DNA from: Nitrosomonadaceae bacterium
Lineage (GTDB): Bacteria; Pseudomonadota; Gammaproteobacteria; Burkholderiales; Nitrosomonadaceae
Reading direction: 5' to 3'
Length of the DNA: 64,000 nucleotides
Assembly (NCBI GenBank): GCA_014190895.1
Contig: BJGV01000004.1
Location: 1 to 64,000 of the forward strand
The notes beneath the pieces were generated by a model, which saw nothing but the letters and a program-made list of their open reading frames with translations, did no database searches and was not told the DNA's origin. The number at the start of each line of letters is the position of its first letter. Position 1 is the first letter of the stretch. This document shows, piece by piece, positions 41,529 through 50,700 of this stretch. A program made the translations under genes and the position numbers.

Positions 41529-41534
41529 TATAAT
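41529..41534 (+). promoter_or_regulatory. glnA -10 box
   Basis: TATAAT lies about 68 bp upstream of the glnA ATG. The -35 region is weak. No sigma-54 promoter (GG-N10-GC) was found in 41333-41601, although one is common for glnA. Confidence 0.4.
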
Positions 41535-41601
41535 GCAATCTGTTTTTAATACACTGTCCTTTTGTTGCGAAGTAAAATGATTACTCTATTCTGGAGAGAA
41601 A

Positions 41602-43011
41602 ATGGCAATAGTTGATGTTTTGAAGATGATCCAAGATAATGAAATCAAATTTGTTGATCTCCGATTCACTGACACCCGTGGCAAGGAACAACATGTAACT
41701 GTTCCGGCCCATGCCTTTAATGTTGACAAATTTGAAGATGGTCATGCATTTGATGGCTCTTCTATAGCTGGCTGGAAAGGTATTCAAGCTTCTGACATGC
41801 TGTTGATGCCCGATCCAGACACCGCGAATATGGATCCCTTCATGGATGAGCCTACGTTACTTCTCACCTGTGATGTGGTAGAGCCCCTGAACGGCCAAGG
41901 TTACAATCGTGATCCACGCTCATTAGCGAAACGTGGCGAGGCCTACCTAAAATCTACTGGCATTGGTGACACCGTCTACTTTGGTCCAGAACCCGAGTTC
42001 TTCATTTTTGATTCCGTTACATGGCATACCGATATGTCGGGTTGTTCTGTAAAGATTGGATCCGAGGAAGCTGCTTGGAATTCTATAGAGAAATACGAGA
42101 GTGGTAACATCGGTCACCGACCTATGGTTAAAGGGGGTTACTTCCCAGTTCCACCGGTCGACTCTCTGCAGGATATCCGTTCAGCCATGTGTCTTGCACT
42201 CGAAGAAATGGGTGTGGAGGTAGAAGTACATCACCATGAAGTTGCTACTGCCGGCCAATGCGAAATTGGAACTAAATATAATAGTCTAGTAAAACGCGCT
42301 GACTGGACCCAAATACTCAAATATGTAGTACATAATATCGCGCATTCTTATGGCAAAACAGCAACTTTTATGCCCAAACCTATTGTTGGTGATAATGGCT
42401 CAGGTATGCATGTACATCAATCAATTTGGAAAAATAGTCAGAATCTATTCTCTGGAAATGGTTACGCTGGCTTATCTGAAATGGCTTTGTATTATATCGG
42501 CGGAATTATTAAACACGCCAAAGCCTTAAATGCCATTACCAACCCCAGTACTAATTCTTACAAGCGTCTGGTTCCAGGTTTTGAAGCACCAATTAATCTT
42601 GCATACTCGGTAAGTAACCGTTCTGCTGCGATTCGTATTCCTTACACTAATAGTCAAAAAGGAAGACGCATTGAGGTTCGTTTCCCAGATCCTACTGCTA
42701 ACCCATACCTTGCATTTACTGCATTAATGATGGCTGGGCTAGATGGCATTCAAAATAAGATTCATCCAGGAGATCCGATGGATAAAAATCTTTATGATCT
42801 TCCTCCCGAAGAAGCAGCGGGGATTCCAAATCCTTGTTCATCCTTAGATGAAGCATTAGATAATCTCGATAGAGATCGGGATTTCCTTATCCGCGGCGAT
42901 GTGTTTTCCAGTGATATGATTGATGCTTATATTGAGTTAAAAATGGAGGAAGTTACGCGTCTTCGTATGACCACTCATCCAGTCGAATTTGATATGTACT
43001 ATTCACTATAA
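41602..43011 (+). CDS. glnA: Glutamine synthetase type I
   Basis: 469-residue dodecameric enzyme making glutamine from glutamate and ammonia. Motifs: [26 protein letters not shown], the adenylylation tyrosine in [10 protein letters not shown] (about 397), and the C-terminal [17 protein letters not shown]. The adenylylation site indicates the regulated proteobacterial type. GGAGA is a good ribosome binding site. Confidence 0.97.
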   Translation: MAIVDVLKMIQDNEIKFVDLRFTDTRGKEQHVTVPAHAFNVDKFEDGHAFDGSSIAGWKGIQASDMLLMPDPDTANMDPFMDEPTLLLTCDVVEPLNGQGYNRDPRSLAKRGEAYLKSTGIGDTVYFGPEPEFFIFDSVTWHTDMSGCSVKIGSEEAAWNSIEKYESGNIGHRPMVKGGYFPVPPVDSLQDIRSAMCLALEEMGVEVEVHHHEVATAGQCEIGTKYNSLVKRADWTQILKYVVHNIAHSYGKTATFMPKPIVGDNGSGMHVHQSIWKNSQNLFSGNGYAGLSEMALYYIGGIIKHAKALNAITNPSTNSYKRLVPGFEAPINLAYSVSNRSAAIRIPYTNSQKGRRIEVRFPDPTANPYLAFTALMMAGLDGIQNKIHPGDPMDKNLYDLPPEEAAGIPNPCSSLDEALDNLDRDRDFLIRGDVFSSDMIDAYIELKMEEVTRLRMTTHPVEFDMYYSL

Positions 43012-43116
43012 CAGATGAATAAACCTAAAAAAAGGCTAGCAACAACAGCAACCCCCTTCCTCTATAGAGATATCCCCTCTAATACATCTGTATTTAAATC
43101 AGATTACAGTCTTATC

Positions 43117-43401
43117 TTATTTCCTTAAAACAGTTGGGCCTGTAACTGTAATAGCTGTACGTAACTGTTCCATATCAACTGTATGGCTATTAATGCCATC
43201 AACTTTTTCTATATCATCTACATATTTAAATGCACCAGCCTTGGTACGGTAAGCGATAATTGCTTTAGCTTTAATGGTAGTAATGCCTGCCGATTTTAGA
43301 GCTTCAAGCTCGGCTTGAGTTGCTGTATTGATATTAATTGCGGCATAAACACTTCCGGTAAATGCAAACAACATAACAACGGCTGTAAGTACTGTTTTCA
43401 T
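43117..43401 (-). CDS. ComEA-like helix-hairpin-helix protein
   Basis: 94-residue secreted or periplasmic protein: signal peptide (about 1-21, ending VYAA) then a paired helix-hairpin-helix DNA-binding domain (ININTATQAELEALKSAGIT, AIIAYRTKAGAFKYVDDI). ComEA binds DNA during natural transformation; here the gene stands alone, so a competence role is only a suggestion. Its 5' end faces the Sel1 lipoprotein. Confidence 0.85.
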   Translation of the reverse strand: MKTVLTAVVMLFAFTGSVYAAININTATQAELEALKSAGITTIKAKAIIAYRTKAGAFKYVDDIEKVDGINSHTVDMEQLRTAITVTGPTVLRK

Positions 43402-43529
43402 AAATTTCCTTTTTTAAGTTGATTAAAAACTATAACACAAAGTAAGATCTTCTTGTTATCAAAAAGTATTGATCAGACTTGTCATTAGAGGCTTCTATCT
43501 GAAATAAAATTTATGTTATAGCACCTATA

Positions 43530-43566
43530 TTTATCCTTATACATTGATACAATGTATAAGGATAAA
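43530..43566. repeat. Perfect 17-bp inverted repeat with a 3-base loop
   Basis: Left arm 43530-43546 and right arm 43550-43566 pair without mismatch around the loop ATA. It is too AT-rich and has no T run for a standard terminator in either direction. As DNA it could be an operator, as RNA a very stable stem. Confidence 0.8.
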
Positions 43567-43744
43567 AGAGAAATACAATATCAAAATTGATCTGAATTAT
43601 TGATTTCTCTGCATCGCTTTTATTTACGTCAAAACAATAGCAATGATAAAATACAGTTAAATACATTTATAATAATGTGCAAGCAGAAGTTTTCTACGTA
43701 TTAAGATCATTATTGCTGTCAGTTGAGTATAAATATCCGTTGAC

Positions 43745-43813
43745 ATAACTGCCTGTGAAGCGAATGTGCATTGTCTGTCTGTATTTTTTGAATACGACAT
43801 CCCTGGCAGTTAT
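43745..43813 (+). ncRNA. Candidate structured leader RNA of the Sel1 lipoprotein gene
   Basis: An outer stem (ATAACTGCC, 43745-43753, with GGCAGTTAT, 43805-43813) encloses an inner stem (TGTC-T-GTATT, 43776-43785, with AATACGACA, 43791-43799). Both are perfect apart from one bulged T. It ends 29 bp before the ATG and does not match a leader family I know. Confidence 0.35.
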
Positions 43814-43842
43814 TTTATATCGATCCAATAAAGAGAATCTGG

Positions 43843-44511
43843 ATGAACTTTATAGTGACCCCTTTGGCTATCTTCTTACTTTCTTGTCTCTCGCTATCGC
43901 TCTTCGGTTGCGGGGAAAAAGAATCTGAAAATCAATCCAAAGTATTCGCATTAGGAAGTGAGATAACGCTTGAAACAGAGTTACCTGCGGTTCTTACAAA
44001 GGAGTTGACTCCTGAAGAAAAATCTAAATTAGCAAGTGAGATAATGCCGCCTGCACCAAAAAATGAACCGACAGCAGAAGAGAAATTCTTGCGTTTAAAA
44101 AAAGAAGCTGATGCGGGAAATGCTATAGCGCAAAACGGTCTTGGTGTATTGTACTTTACAGGCGCAGCCATATCTAAAGATACTGCTGGGAAAATTATGA
44201 ATAATGATCCTGCGACAGCTGCGGCATGGTTTCATCGATCTGCTTTACAAGGAAATGCTGAGGCTCAATTAAATCTTGGTCTAATGTATGCTAATGGTGA
44301 AGGTGGGTTAGCCAAAGATGCTGCCAAAGCTGTCGAATTTTTCCAAAAGGCTGCTGCGCAAGGAAACGCTGATGCGCAAAATAATATTGCTGTAATGTAT
44401 CTTACAGGGGAAGGTGTGCCAAAAAGTACTTCCAAAGCTGTCGAATTTTTCCAAAAGGCTGCTGCGCAAGGAAACGCTGATGCGCAAGCCAATCTTAATG
44501 CAATGAAATAG
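43843..44511 (+). CDS. Sel1-repeat lipoprotein
   Basis: 222 residues: lipoprotein signal with cysteine C23 (LSLFGC), a proline/glutamate-rich linker, then about four Sel1 (TPR-like) repeats such as ADAGNAIAQNGLGVLYFTG, ALQGNAEAQLNLGLMYANG and KAAAQGNADAQNNIAVMYLTG. The last two units share a 56-bp identical DNA repeat. Sel1 repeats bind proteins; partners are unknown. Outer-membrane sorting is likely because the residue after C23 is not aspartate. No strong ribosome binding site is seen. Confidence 0.85.
   Translation: MNFIVTPLAIFLLSCLSLSLFGCGEKESENQSKVFALGSEITLETELPAVLTKELTPEEKSKLASEIMPPAPKNEPTAEEKFLRLKKEADAGNAIAQNGLGVLYFTGAAISKDTAGKIMNNDPATAAAWFHRSALQGNAEAQLNLGLMYANGEGGLAKDAAKAVEFFQKAAAQGNADAQNNIAVMYLTGEGVPKSTSKAVEFFQKAAAQGNADAQANLNAMK
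44324..44379 (+). repeat. 56-bp exact direct repeat, first copy (Sel1 unit)
   Basis: Identical to 44432-44487 at a period of 108 bp, that is 36 codons, exactly one Sel1 repeat. Recent duplication or gene conversion within the gene is the likely origin. Confidence 0.9.
44432..44487 (+). repeat. 56-bp exact direct repeat, second copy (Sel1 unit)
   Basis: Second copy of the repeat at 44324-44379, ending 24 bp before the stop codon of the Sel1 lipoprotein. Confidence 0.9.
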
Positions 44512-44628
44512 CAAGAAAAAATTTATATTTTTTATAAAAAATTGCAACTTTCCATGAATGTAAGTAGTCTTATAAGCTAATAAATAATTTTACACCGATT
44601 TGCTTAATCCAAGAATTAAGGAGCCATT

Positions 44629-45327
44629 ATGCAACCTGAATTACGATATTCAAATAAAGATTCTCAGATAGCTGGTCTTGCAATTGCACCTAACAAGGTT
44701 CTGCGTAGCACCTATTGGATGCTTGGTTTAACTATGATCCCAACAATCTTAGGGGCATTACTAGGAGTGGGGGCTAACTTCTCTTTCCTTGCACAATCTC
44801 CGATTATGGGTCCACTACTCATGCTAGCTGTGATGATGGGTCTAATGTTCGCGATCAATGCTACTCGCAACAGTGTTTGGGGAATAGTGTTACTATTTGG
44901 ATTCACTTTTGTGGCTGGTTGGTGGTTGGGACCAATGTTACAATACGCCCTACATTTTAAAAATGGCGCACACTTAGTAGGTACTGCTGCTGCCGGTACT
45001 GGTATTATTTTCTTTACTCTAGCCGGAATTGCCACTGTTACCCGCAAAGATTTTGGTTTCATGGGAAACTTTCTATTTGTGGGATTAATACTGCTAATCA
45101 TCGCCTCTGTTGCTAATCTATTCTTTGCTATGCCGGCTGCATCACTTGCTATATCGGGAATCTCAGTACTACTATTCTCTGGCTTTATCTTGTTTGATGT
45201 AAGTCGAATTATTCATGGTGGTGAAACTAACTATGTGATGGCAACACTTGGTATTTATCTCAGTATCTATAATCTGTTTGTCAGTCTACTGCAATTACTA
45301 ATGGCATTTTCAGGAGATAGAGACTGA
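44629..45327 (+). CDS. Bax inhibitor-1/YccA family membrane protein
   Basis: 232-residue inner-membrane protein with about seven membrane segments and the BI-1/YccA motifs (GFMGNFLFVGLILLIIASV, FILFDVSRIIHGG, YLSIYNLFVSLLQLL). YccA in E. coli modulates the FtsH protease; whether this one does is unknown. AAGGAGCC before the ATG is a strong ribosome binding site. Confidence 0.9.
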   Translation: MQPELRYSNKDSQIAGLAIAPNKVLRSTYWMLGLTMIPTILGALLGVGANFSFLAQSPIMGPLLMLAVMMGLMFAINATRNSVWGIVLLFGFTFVAGWWLGPMLQYALHFKNGAHLVGTAAAGTGIIFFTLAGIATVTRKDFGFMGNFLFVGLILLIIASVANLFFAMPAASLAISGISVLLFSGFILFDVSRIIHGGETNYVMATLGIYLSIYNLFVSLLQLLMAFSGDRD

Positions 45328-45352
45328 CGTCTCGGAATGCCCCTTTCACTTC

Positions 45353-45387
45353 GTTTCTAAAAATGATCTACGGTCATTTTTAGAAAC
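45353..45387. terminator. Perfect 14-bp hairpin between convergent yccA-like and rlmD
   Basis: GTTTCTAAAAATGA (45353-45366) pairs with TCATTTTTAGAAAC (45374-45387) around a 7-base loop, in the gap between the two convergent stop codons. There is no T run, but the stem itself is T-rich on both strands, so it could terminate in both directions. Confidence 0.45.
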
Positions 45388-45416
45388 ATGTTCATGTCTC
45401 GTACAACCGTGGTAGA

Positions 45417-46724
45417 TTACAATTTATCAAACAATGCAATAGATTCAATATGTGCGGTATGAGGAAACATATTAATTACACCTGCCGCTCTCAAGCGATA
45501 ATTTTTCATGTGCACCAACACCTCGGCATCCCGTGCCAAAGTGGCGGGGTTGCAAGACACATAAACAATCCTTTTAGGGAGTAATCCCTTCTTCCCTAAA
45601 GCATTCACTACTGCAGCCGCCCCATCACGTGGCGGATCGATCAACATTTTGCTAAAGAATCCCTGCTCTTCCATCCATGCTTCATTTATTTCAAATAAAT
45701 TAGCCTTAATAAACTGAGTATTCTCTTCCAGTTTATTGCGTTTAGCGTTTACTCTTGCTCGTTGCACCGTCTCAGAATTACCCTCATAACCAACTACTTT
45801 AGTCCCATGTCGCGCAACTGGCAAAGTAAAATTTCCCAGCCCACAAAAAAAATCAGCCATGCGTTCCTTTGGTTGTGGATTAAGTAGATTCACTACACTT
45901 CTAACTAACATACGATTCATAGTTGGGTTAACTTGAGTAAATTCAGTGGGGTGAAAAGGTATTGAGATATTAAATTCTGGTAAGGTGTAACTCAACTCCG
46001 TTTCATCTAATGGATAAAATGGGTAAGCTGTATTTGCTCCTCCAGGTTGCAGAAAGAATTGGATACGATGATGATCGGCGAATACTTTAAGCGCTTCTTT
46101 ATCTGCTCTATTGGGTTCTTCCATGATACGCAATACCATTACATTAACCTTATCTCCGAGCGATACCTCCAACTGTGGAATTTGATCGCGAATAGATAAA
46201 TTGACCAGCAGCTCTCTCAATGGCAAGATAAGTGCCGATATATGTGGTGGCATAATTTTACAGATCTGCATATCGGCAACAAAACTACTGCGTTTCTCAT
46301 GAAAACCTATTAATACTCCTCCCTTTTTAGCAACATAACGTACTGAAAATCTTGCCCGGTAACGATAACCCCATACTTCCCCGTATATAGCTGGCAACAT
46401 TACCTCTGGTTTAACTTTACCAATATGCTTAAAATTGTCTTCCAGAACACGTTGTTTAGCAGCTACCTGAGCGCGGGCATCCATGTGCTGTAAACTACAT
46501 CCGCCGCATACCCCAAAATGCTTACATTGTGGCGTTACTCGCGTGAAGACTGGCTTGATAATTCGCCCAATCTTTGCCAATTCAAAACTCGGTTTATTAC
46601 GGTAAGTATCGTAAGTGACGGTTTCGCCTGGTAATGCGCCCTCGATAAAAATAATTTTACCTTCATCCTGAGCAACGCCACGGCCTTCTTGATCAAGAGA
46701 TGCAATAACAACGGGATTATTCAT
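45417..46724 (-). CDS. rlmD: 23S rRNA (uracil-1939-C5)-methyltransferase RlmD
   Basis: 435 residues: N-terminal TRAM domain (about 1-60), iron-sulfur cysteines CKHFGVCGGCSLQ (about 67-79), then a SAM methyltransferase with DFFCGLGNFTLPVARHG and the catalytic SCNPATLARD (about 393). Methylates U1939 of 23S rRNA. RlmC/RumB-type alternatives lack this cysteine set and length. Confidence 0.93.
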   Translation of the reverse strand: MNNPVVIASLDQEGRGVAQDEGKIIFIEGALPGETVTYDTYRNKPSFELAKIGRIIKPVFTRVTPQCKHFGVCGGCSLQHMDARAQVAAKQRVLEDNFKHIGKVKPEVMLPAIYGEVWGYRYRARFSVRYVAKKGGVLIGFHEKRSSFVADMQICKIMPPHISALILPLRELLVNLSIRDQIPQLEVSLGDKVNVMVLRIMEEPNRADKEALKVFADHHRIQFFLQPGGANTAYPFYPLDETELSYTLPEFNISIPFHPTEFTQVNPTMNRMLVRSVVNLLNPQPKERMADFFCGLGNFTLPVARHGTKVVGYEGNSETVQRARVNAKRNKLEENTQFIKANLFEINEAWMEEQGFFSKMLIDPPRDGAAAVVNALGKKGLLPKRIVYVSCNPATLARDAEVLVHMKNYRLRAAGVINMFPHTAHIESIALFDKL

Positions 46725-47034
46725 GTTTAATTTATAACGTATACTTATACAAATCTATTAACCCGCCACTTCCATTCAACACCAAATAATATCAATCATT
46801 TCTTAGAAGTACGAATATATGTTTATACAAATCTTTGCGGTAGAAAAATACGCTAAAGAGACTATTACAGTCTGAAATACGAGTTGGTCTTACCCAAAAA
46901 CATAGACCTATCAAGTCAAAAATTTGTAAATAAAAGGAAATAAGCGTTGATCAAACTAATTTTATGAAGTCGCTGCTGCAAAAAATTGTATTCTTGACAG
47001 GCTACTACTCAAGCAGAATCGTCTATTAAGTCTA
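46725..47034. other. 310-bp intergenic stretch, nothing identified
   Basis: AT-rich, with no open frame, tRNA or terminator recognisable. A 12-bp direct repeat TTATACAAATCT occurs at 46745-46756 and 46823-46834, which is the only structure I can point to. Confidence 0.6.
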
Positions 47035-47442
47035 TTAATTTTCTATGCCTAACTTCAATTTCGCTAATTCATTAAGCTCCTCGCTATCATGTAATTTCCA
47101 ACCATCTACAAGCAAACGAGTCATGTACTGTTTATTATATAAAAATGGCATTATTAGTTGAAACATTCCGAACGTGAAAAAAGTTAAAGCTAAATGTAGC
47201 ATGCCGATTCCAATCTCACCTCTCACTATTGGTACCATCCAACCAATAAAAAAATAAGTCCAGCAATAATTGACATACCCTGATTTCAGTAAACCGGATC
47301 GACTGTGTCTCATGGTAATTCTTTTTTGCGCCCCCATTGTCATCAATCCAATAATCAAAAACAGCATGACAAACCAAAATAGATAGGAAAAAATATTATT
47401 CCAGATTCCATCTATGTCCAAGAGAAAAGAAAAAAGACTCAT
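47035..47442 (-). CDS. Small membrane protein of unknown function
   Basis: 135 residues with an N-terminal membrane segment (about 19-38) and a pair of further segments (about 62-78 and 84-104) carrying YCWTYFFIGWMVPIVRGE and FGMFQLIMPFLYNKQYM. The second motif resembles proteins sometimes annotated HrgC or TM2-like; that link is uncertain. A cytoplasmic tail follows. No functional neighbour; the exonuclease gene is 66 bp upstream. Confidence 0.55.
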   Translation of the reverse strand: MSLFSFLLDIDGIWNNIFSYLFWFVMLFLIIGLMTMGAQKRITMRHSRSGLLKSGYVNYCWTYFFIGWMVPIVRGEIGIGMLHLALTFFTFGMFQLIMPFLYNKQYMTRLLVDGWKLHDSEELNELAKLKLGIEN

Positions 47443-47508
47443 GATAACCTTCAGATGTAGTTACTTAATTCTATACATAACATAGAAAACGCATAATGCA
47501 TTATTTTA

Positions 47509-48288
47509 TTATTTATGTGTCCACTGACTCATAAATCTTTTCCAGTGAGGCTCGACAGAATTTCCTAGTGTTGCTCGAACTAATTCACACTCATATTGAT
47601 ATTTTTCATTAGAAAAAATACCACGTATAAACTGAAAACGTAGGAATATAAGATAGGTATTCACTACATCAGTTTCACAATAATTTCGGATTGCTGCAAT
47701 CTCTCCATTCTGGAATGCGCTCCAAATTTGAGAACCATCCATTCCCAATTTTCCAGGAAAACCTACCAATTTTGCAATATCGTCTAATGGAACCGCAGCC
47801 CGTGATTGATAGAGCGCTAACATATCCATTAAATCAAGATGTCGGGCGTGATACCGACCAATATAATTATTCCATTTAAATTCCCGATTATTATCGCCTG
47901 TATCCCAATAATGAAGGGCTTGAATTCCGTGGATTAAACTACGATAGTGCAACACCGGTAGATCAAAACCACCGCCATTCCAAGAGACCAGTTGAGGAGT
48001 GTATTTATCAATACCATCAAAAAATCTTTGAATAAGCTCCGCTTCGGAACCTTCTTTGTTTTCTAATGACCACACTCGAAAACTATTCTCGTCACGTAGC
48101 ACACATGAGATTACTATGATTTTTTGCATGTGTAATTGTAAAAAATCAGTACCAATAACTTGACGACGTGACTGGAAAGCCATTTCTGCAATATCGGCAG
48201 ACGAGAGCTCTAAATCAAGATTATGGAGTTTACGAAATCCTTCGGTATCAGGAACCGTCTCAATATCAAAAACTAGAATCGCAGTCAT
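47509..48288 (-). CDS. Predicted PolB-like 3'-5' exonuclease
   Basis: 259-residue DnaQ-fold exonuclease. Exo I motif FDIETVPD (about 6-13), Exo II-like WNGGGFDLPVLHYRS (about 102-116), and a final DVVNTYLIF (about 205-213) supply the acidic metal ligands. The family resembles the exonuclease domain of DNA polymerase II but stands alone. Substrate is not known. Confidence 0.85.
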   Translation of the reverse strand: MTAILVFDIETVPDTEGFRKLHNLDLELSSADIAEMAFQSRRQVIGTDFLQLHMQKIIVISCVLRDENSFRVWSLENKEGSEAELIQRFFDGIDKYTPQLVSWNGGGFDLPVLHYRSLIHGIQALHYWDTGDNNREFKWNNYIGRYHARHLDLMDMLALYQSRAAVPLDDIAKLVGFPGKLGMDGSQIWSAFQNGEIAAIRNYCETDVVNTYLIFLRFQFIRGIFSNEKYQYECELVRATLGNSVEPHWKRFMSQWTHK

Positions 48289-48397
48289 GTTAATTTACCT
48301 ATATAGATTCTTAATTCTACTCACTGAGACAGTACAATTATTTAATATCAATTTCTTCAGATTATTAAGGATTCTATACCCACCTTAATAAGTTGAT

Positions 48398-49285
48398 TTA
48401 AGCAAGAAATATTCCAGTAGAGAGGTAACGATCTCCACGGTCGCATGCAATAAAAACAATCACCGAATTTTCAGTCTCAGCAGAAATCTTCAATGCTCCT
48501 GCTAATGCGCCACCAGATGAAACTCCAGCAAAAATTCCTTCTTCACGTGCCAGACGTCGAGTAAAATTCTCTGCTTCTGCTTGAGAAGTCAGCATAATAC
48601 GATCTACTCGCTTAGCATCATAAATCTTTGGCAAGTAAGCAATTGGCCATTTACGAATACCTGGAATTTGGGCGCCATCCTCTGGCTGCACGCCTATTAT
48701 CTGAATTGCAGCATTCTTTTCCTTAAAATACTTAGAGCAGCCCATGATGGTGCCAGTGGTACCCATGCTACTTACAAAATGCGTGATTTTTCCTGCAGTA
48801 TCGCGCCAAATCTCTGGCGCAGTTCCCTCATAGTGCGCCAGTGGATTATCAAAATTAGTAAATTGATTGAGAATAGTTCCAAGCCCTTTTTCACACATAG
48901 ATTCAGCTATATCTCGTGCTTCTTCCATACCCCCTTCCTTAGGAGTTAATATAATCTGCGCACCAAATGCACCCATTGATTGCCGTCGCTCTATACTTAA
49001 ATGCTCGGGCATTATCAGTATCATACGATAGCCCATCATCGCCGCTGCCATTGCCAAGGCTATGCCAGTATTGCCACTAGTAGCCTCGATTAAGGTATCT
49101 CCAGGTTTAATATCTCCACGTTCTTGTGCACGCAAGATCATTGAAATTGCAGGTCGATCTTTCACTGATCCAGCTGGATTATTACCTTCTAGTTTAGCCA
49201 GAATCACATTACTAGTTTCTCCAGGAAGGCGCTTGAGTTTGACCAAAGGAGTGTTACCGATAAAATTTTCAATAATCTTAAACAT
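48398..49285 (-). CDS. cysM: Cysteine synthase B CysM
   Basis: 295-residue PLP enzyme making cysteine from O-acetylserine and sulfide (or thiosulfate for CysM). NPAGSVKDRPA holds the PLP lysine (about 41), TSGNTGIALA the substrate loop, SSMGTTGTIMG the phosphate loop. CysM rather than CysK is favoured by EGNNPAGSVKDR and by length. Lies between the exonuclease and phoR. Confidence 0.9.
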   Translation of the reverse strand: MFKIIENFIGNTPLVKLKRLPGETSNVILAKLEGNNPAGSVKDRPAISMILRAQERGDIKPGDTLIEATSGNTGIALAMAAAMMGYRMILIMPEHLSIERRQSMGAFGAQIILTPKEGGMEEARDIAESMCEKGLGTILNQFTNFDNPLAHYEGTAPEIWRDTAGKITHFVSSMGTTGTIMGCSKYFKEKNAAIQIIGVQPEDGAQIPGIRKWPIAYLPKIYDAKRVDRIMLTSQAEAENFTRRLAREEGIFAGVSSGGALAGALKISAETENSVIVFIACDRGDRYLSTGIFLA

Positions 49286-49346
49286 ATTTAAAACACCTGT
49301 TCATAGGCTACTAAATAATCGGAATTTATCTAAATTACTTATCGTA

Positions 49347-50648
49347 CTACTTTATTAGGCGCCTTGATGGGAATTGGGCGCTAAAACAACTACCTTTTCC
49401 GATTTCACTAACGATCTTTAATTCTGCTTGATGACGATTCAATGCATGTTTGACAATAGCCAGCCCCAAACCAGTGCCACCAGTTGCACGTGAGCGACTT
49501 AAATCCACTCGATAAAAACGTTCAGCTAGACGCGGGATATGCTCTGAACTAATACCAATACCGTTATCCTGCACGGAGAATACACCTCGTCCATCTCCGA
49601 GGATCTCCCATTTTAGAGTGACCGTCCCTTCATCAGGGGTATACTTGATAGCATTGGTAATAAGATTACTAAACACACTTCGTAATTCACTCTTACTTCC
49701 TAATAATTTGATGTCCGTATTTAGCTCTGAGTTGATATGATGACGTCCAGAATCTATAGATTCAGTCTCTTGATATATTTCTTTTAATAAATCGACCATA
49801 TCAATAATTTCCTCGTGCACTTGGTTTCTGACATTCTCTAGCTGTGACAAAGTCAATAAATCTTCCAATAGACCCTTCATGCGATTTGCTTGTTCAGTCA
49901 TCAGGACTACCGCCTGCTTATACATTTTAGAGTCTATCTCGTCTTCTTCTGAAAAAATCTCAAGAAAGCCGTAAATTACCGTCAACGGTGTACGCAACTC
50001 ATGCGAAACATTAGCCACAAAATCCTGCCTCATAACTTCCATTTCCCGGAGACGAGTGACATCATGACTAATCAATAATTTCTGCTTATCACCGTAAGGT
50101 ACTAATTGCAGTGAAAGAAGCAACCCATGATGACGAGATTGCTCCATTACTAGCGGTTCACTGTAATTTCTTGTTAGCAGATAATTAGCAAACTGCGGTT
50201 GACGCACTAAATAAGTAACTTGTTGGTAAGCATCCTGACTAAAATTAATACCGAAGTGCTGTTCGGCCATTTTATTAGACCATTCAATACGATTCTCTTC
50301 ATCTAGGATTACAATGCCCTCCGGCATTGCTGCAGTCGCCCGTCTCAAACGCTCTAAGGCAGAGTTTAATTGTTCTTGATTTTGATCTTGATTACGTACG
50401 AGACGCGCCAGAAGTGAAAAAATACCTCCCCATGCGCCAGAGCTATTAGGTAAATTAGCCGTCCCATGTGCAAGAGATTTTAACCAAACTTCTAAGGCTA
50501 TCAGATTGCTCAGGTGATAAGTATGCAGCAAGAGCAGAGTGGTACTATAAAATACTAAAGCTGTGATAACGTCCCATATTATCCAAAAAAATCCAGCAAC
50601 AACCGTAAGAATAATAGTAGAAAAAAAACGTTCTAGAAGAGTAGGCAC
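49347..50648 (-). CDS. phoR: Phosphate regulon sensor histidine kinase PhoR
   Basis: 433 residues: two N-terminal membrane segments (about 10-45), a linker, a PAS domain (about 100-200; EGIVILDEENRIEWSN), HisKA with FVANVSHELRTPLTVIYG (phospho-His about 218) and HATPase with NLITNAIKYT, DNGIGI, GTGLGLAIV. Follows phoB after 52 bp. Senses phosphate through PstSCAB and PhoU in other bacteria; those are not in the window. Confidence 0.92.
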   Translation of the reverse strand: MPTLLERFFSTIILTVVAGFFWIIWDVITALVFYSTTLLLLHTYHLSNLIALEVWLKSLAHGTANLPNSSGAWGGIFSLLARLVRNQDQNQEQLNSALERLRRATAAMPEGIVILDEENRIEWSNKMAEQHFGINFSQDAYQQVTYLVRQPQFANYLLTRNYSEPLVMEQSRHHGLLLSLQLVPYGDKQKLLISHDVTRLREMEVMRQDFVANVSHELRTPLTVIYGFLEIFSEEDEIDSKMYKQAVVLMTEQANRMKGLLEDLLTLSQLENVRNQVHEEIIDMVDLLKEIYQETESIDSGRHHINSELNTDIKLLGSKSELRSVFSNLITNAIKYTPDEGTVTLKWEILGDGRGVFSVQDNGIGISSEHIPRLAERFYRVDLSRSRATGGTGLGLAIVKHALNRHQAELKIVSEIGKGSCFSAQFPSRRLIK

Positions 50649-50700
50649 GACGTTGTTAAAAATAAAGAAGGTTAATTATCACTCTTATATTATTCCACAT

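Larger units (their letters stand above)
43402..43842. other. Divergent intergenic region with strong inverted repeats
   Basis: 441 bp between comEA-like (minus) and the Sel1 lipoprotein (plus), AT-rich and without open frames of note. It holds a 37-bp perfect palindrome (43530-43566) and a nested hairpin set (43745-43813) described separately. TATAAA at 43728-43733 could be the -10 of the Sel1 gene; its -35 is weak. Confidence 0.6.

Noticed and set aside
41333..41601. Sigma-54 promoter and NtrC sites before glnA
   Set aside because: The nearest candidate (TGGCAT...) lacks the GC of the -12 element at the right spacing; a sigma-70-like -10 box is present instead.
44324..44487. Repeats that might be read as a small CRISPR array
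   Set aside because: They are in-frame Sel1 repeat units of a lipoprotein, only two copies, with a coding period of 36 codons.
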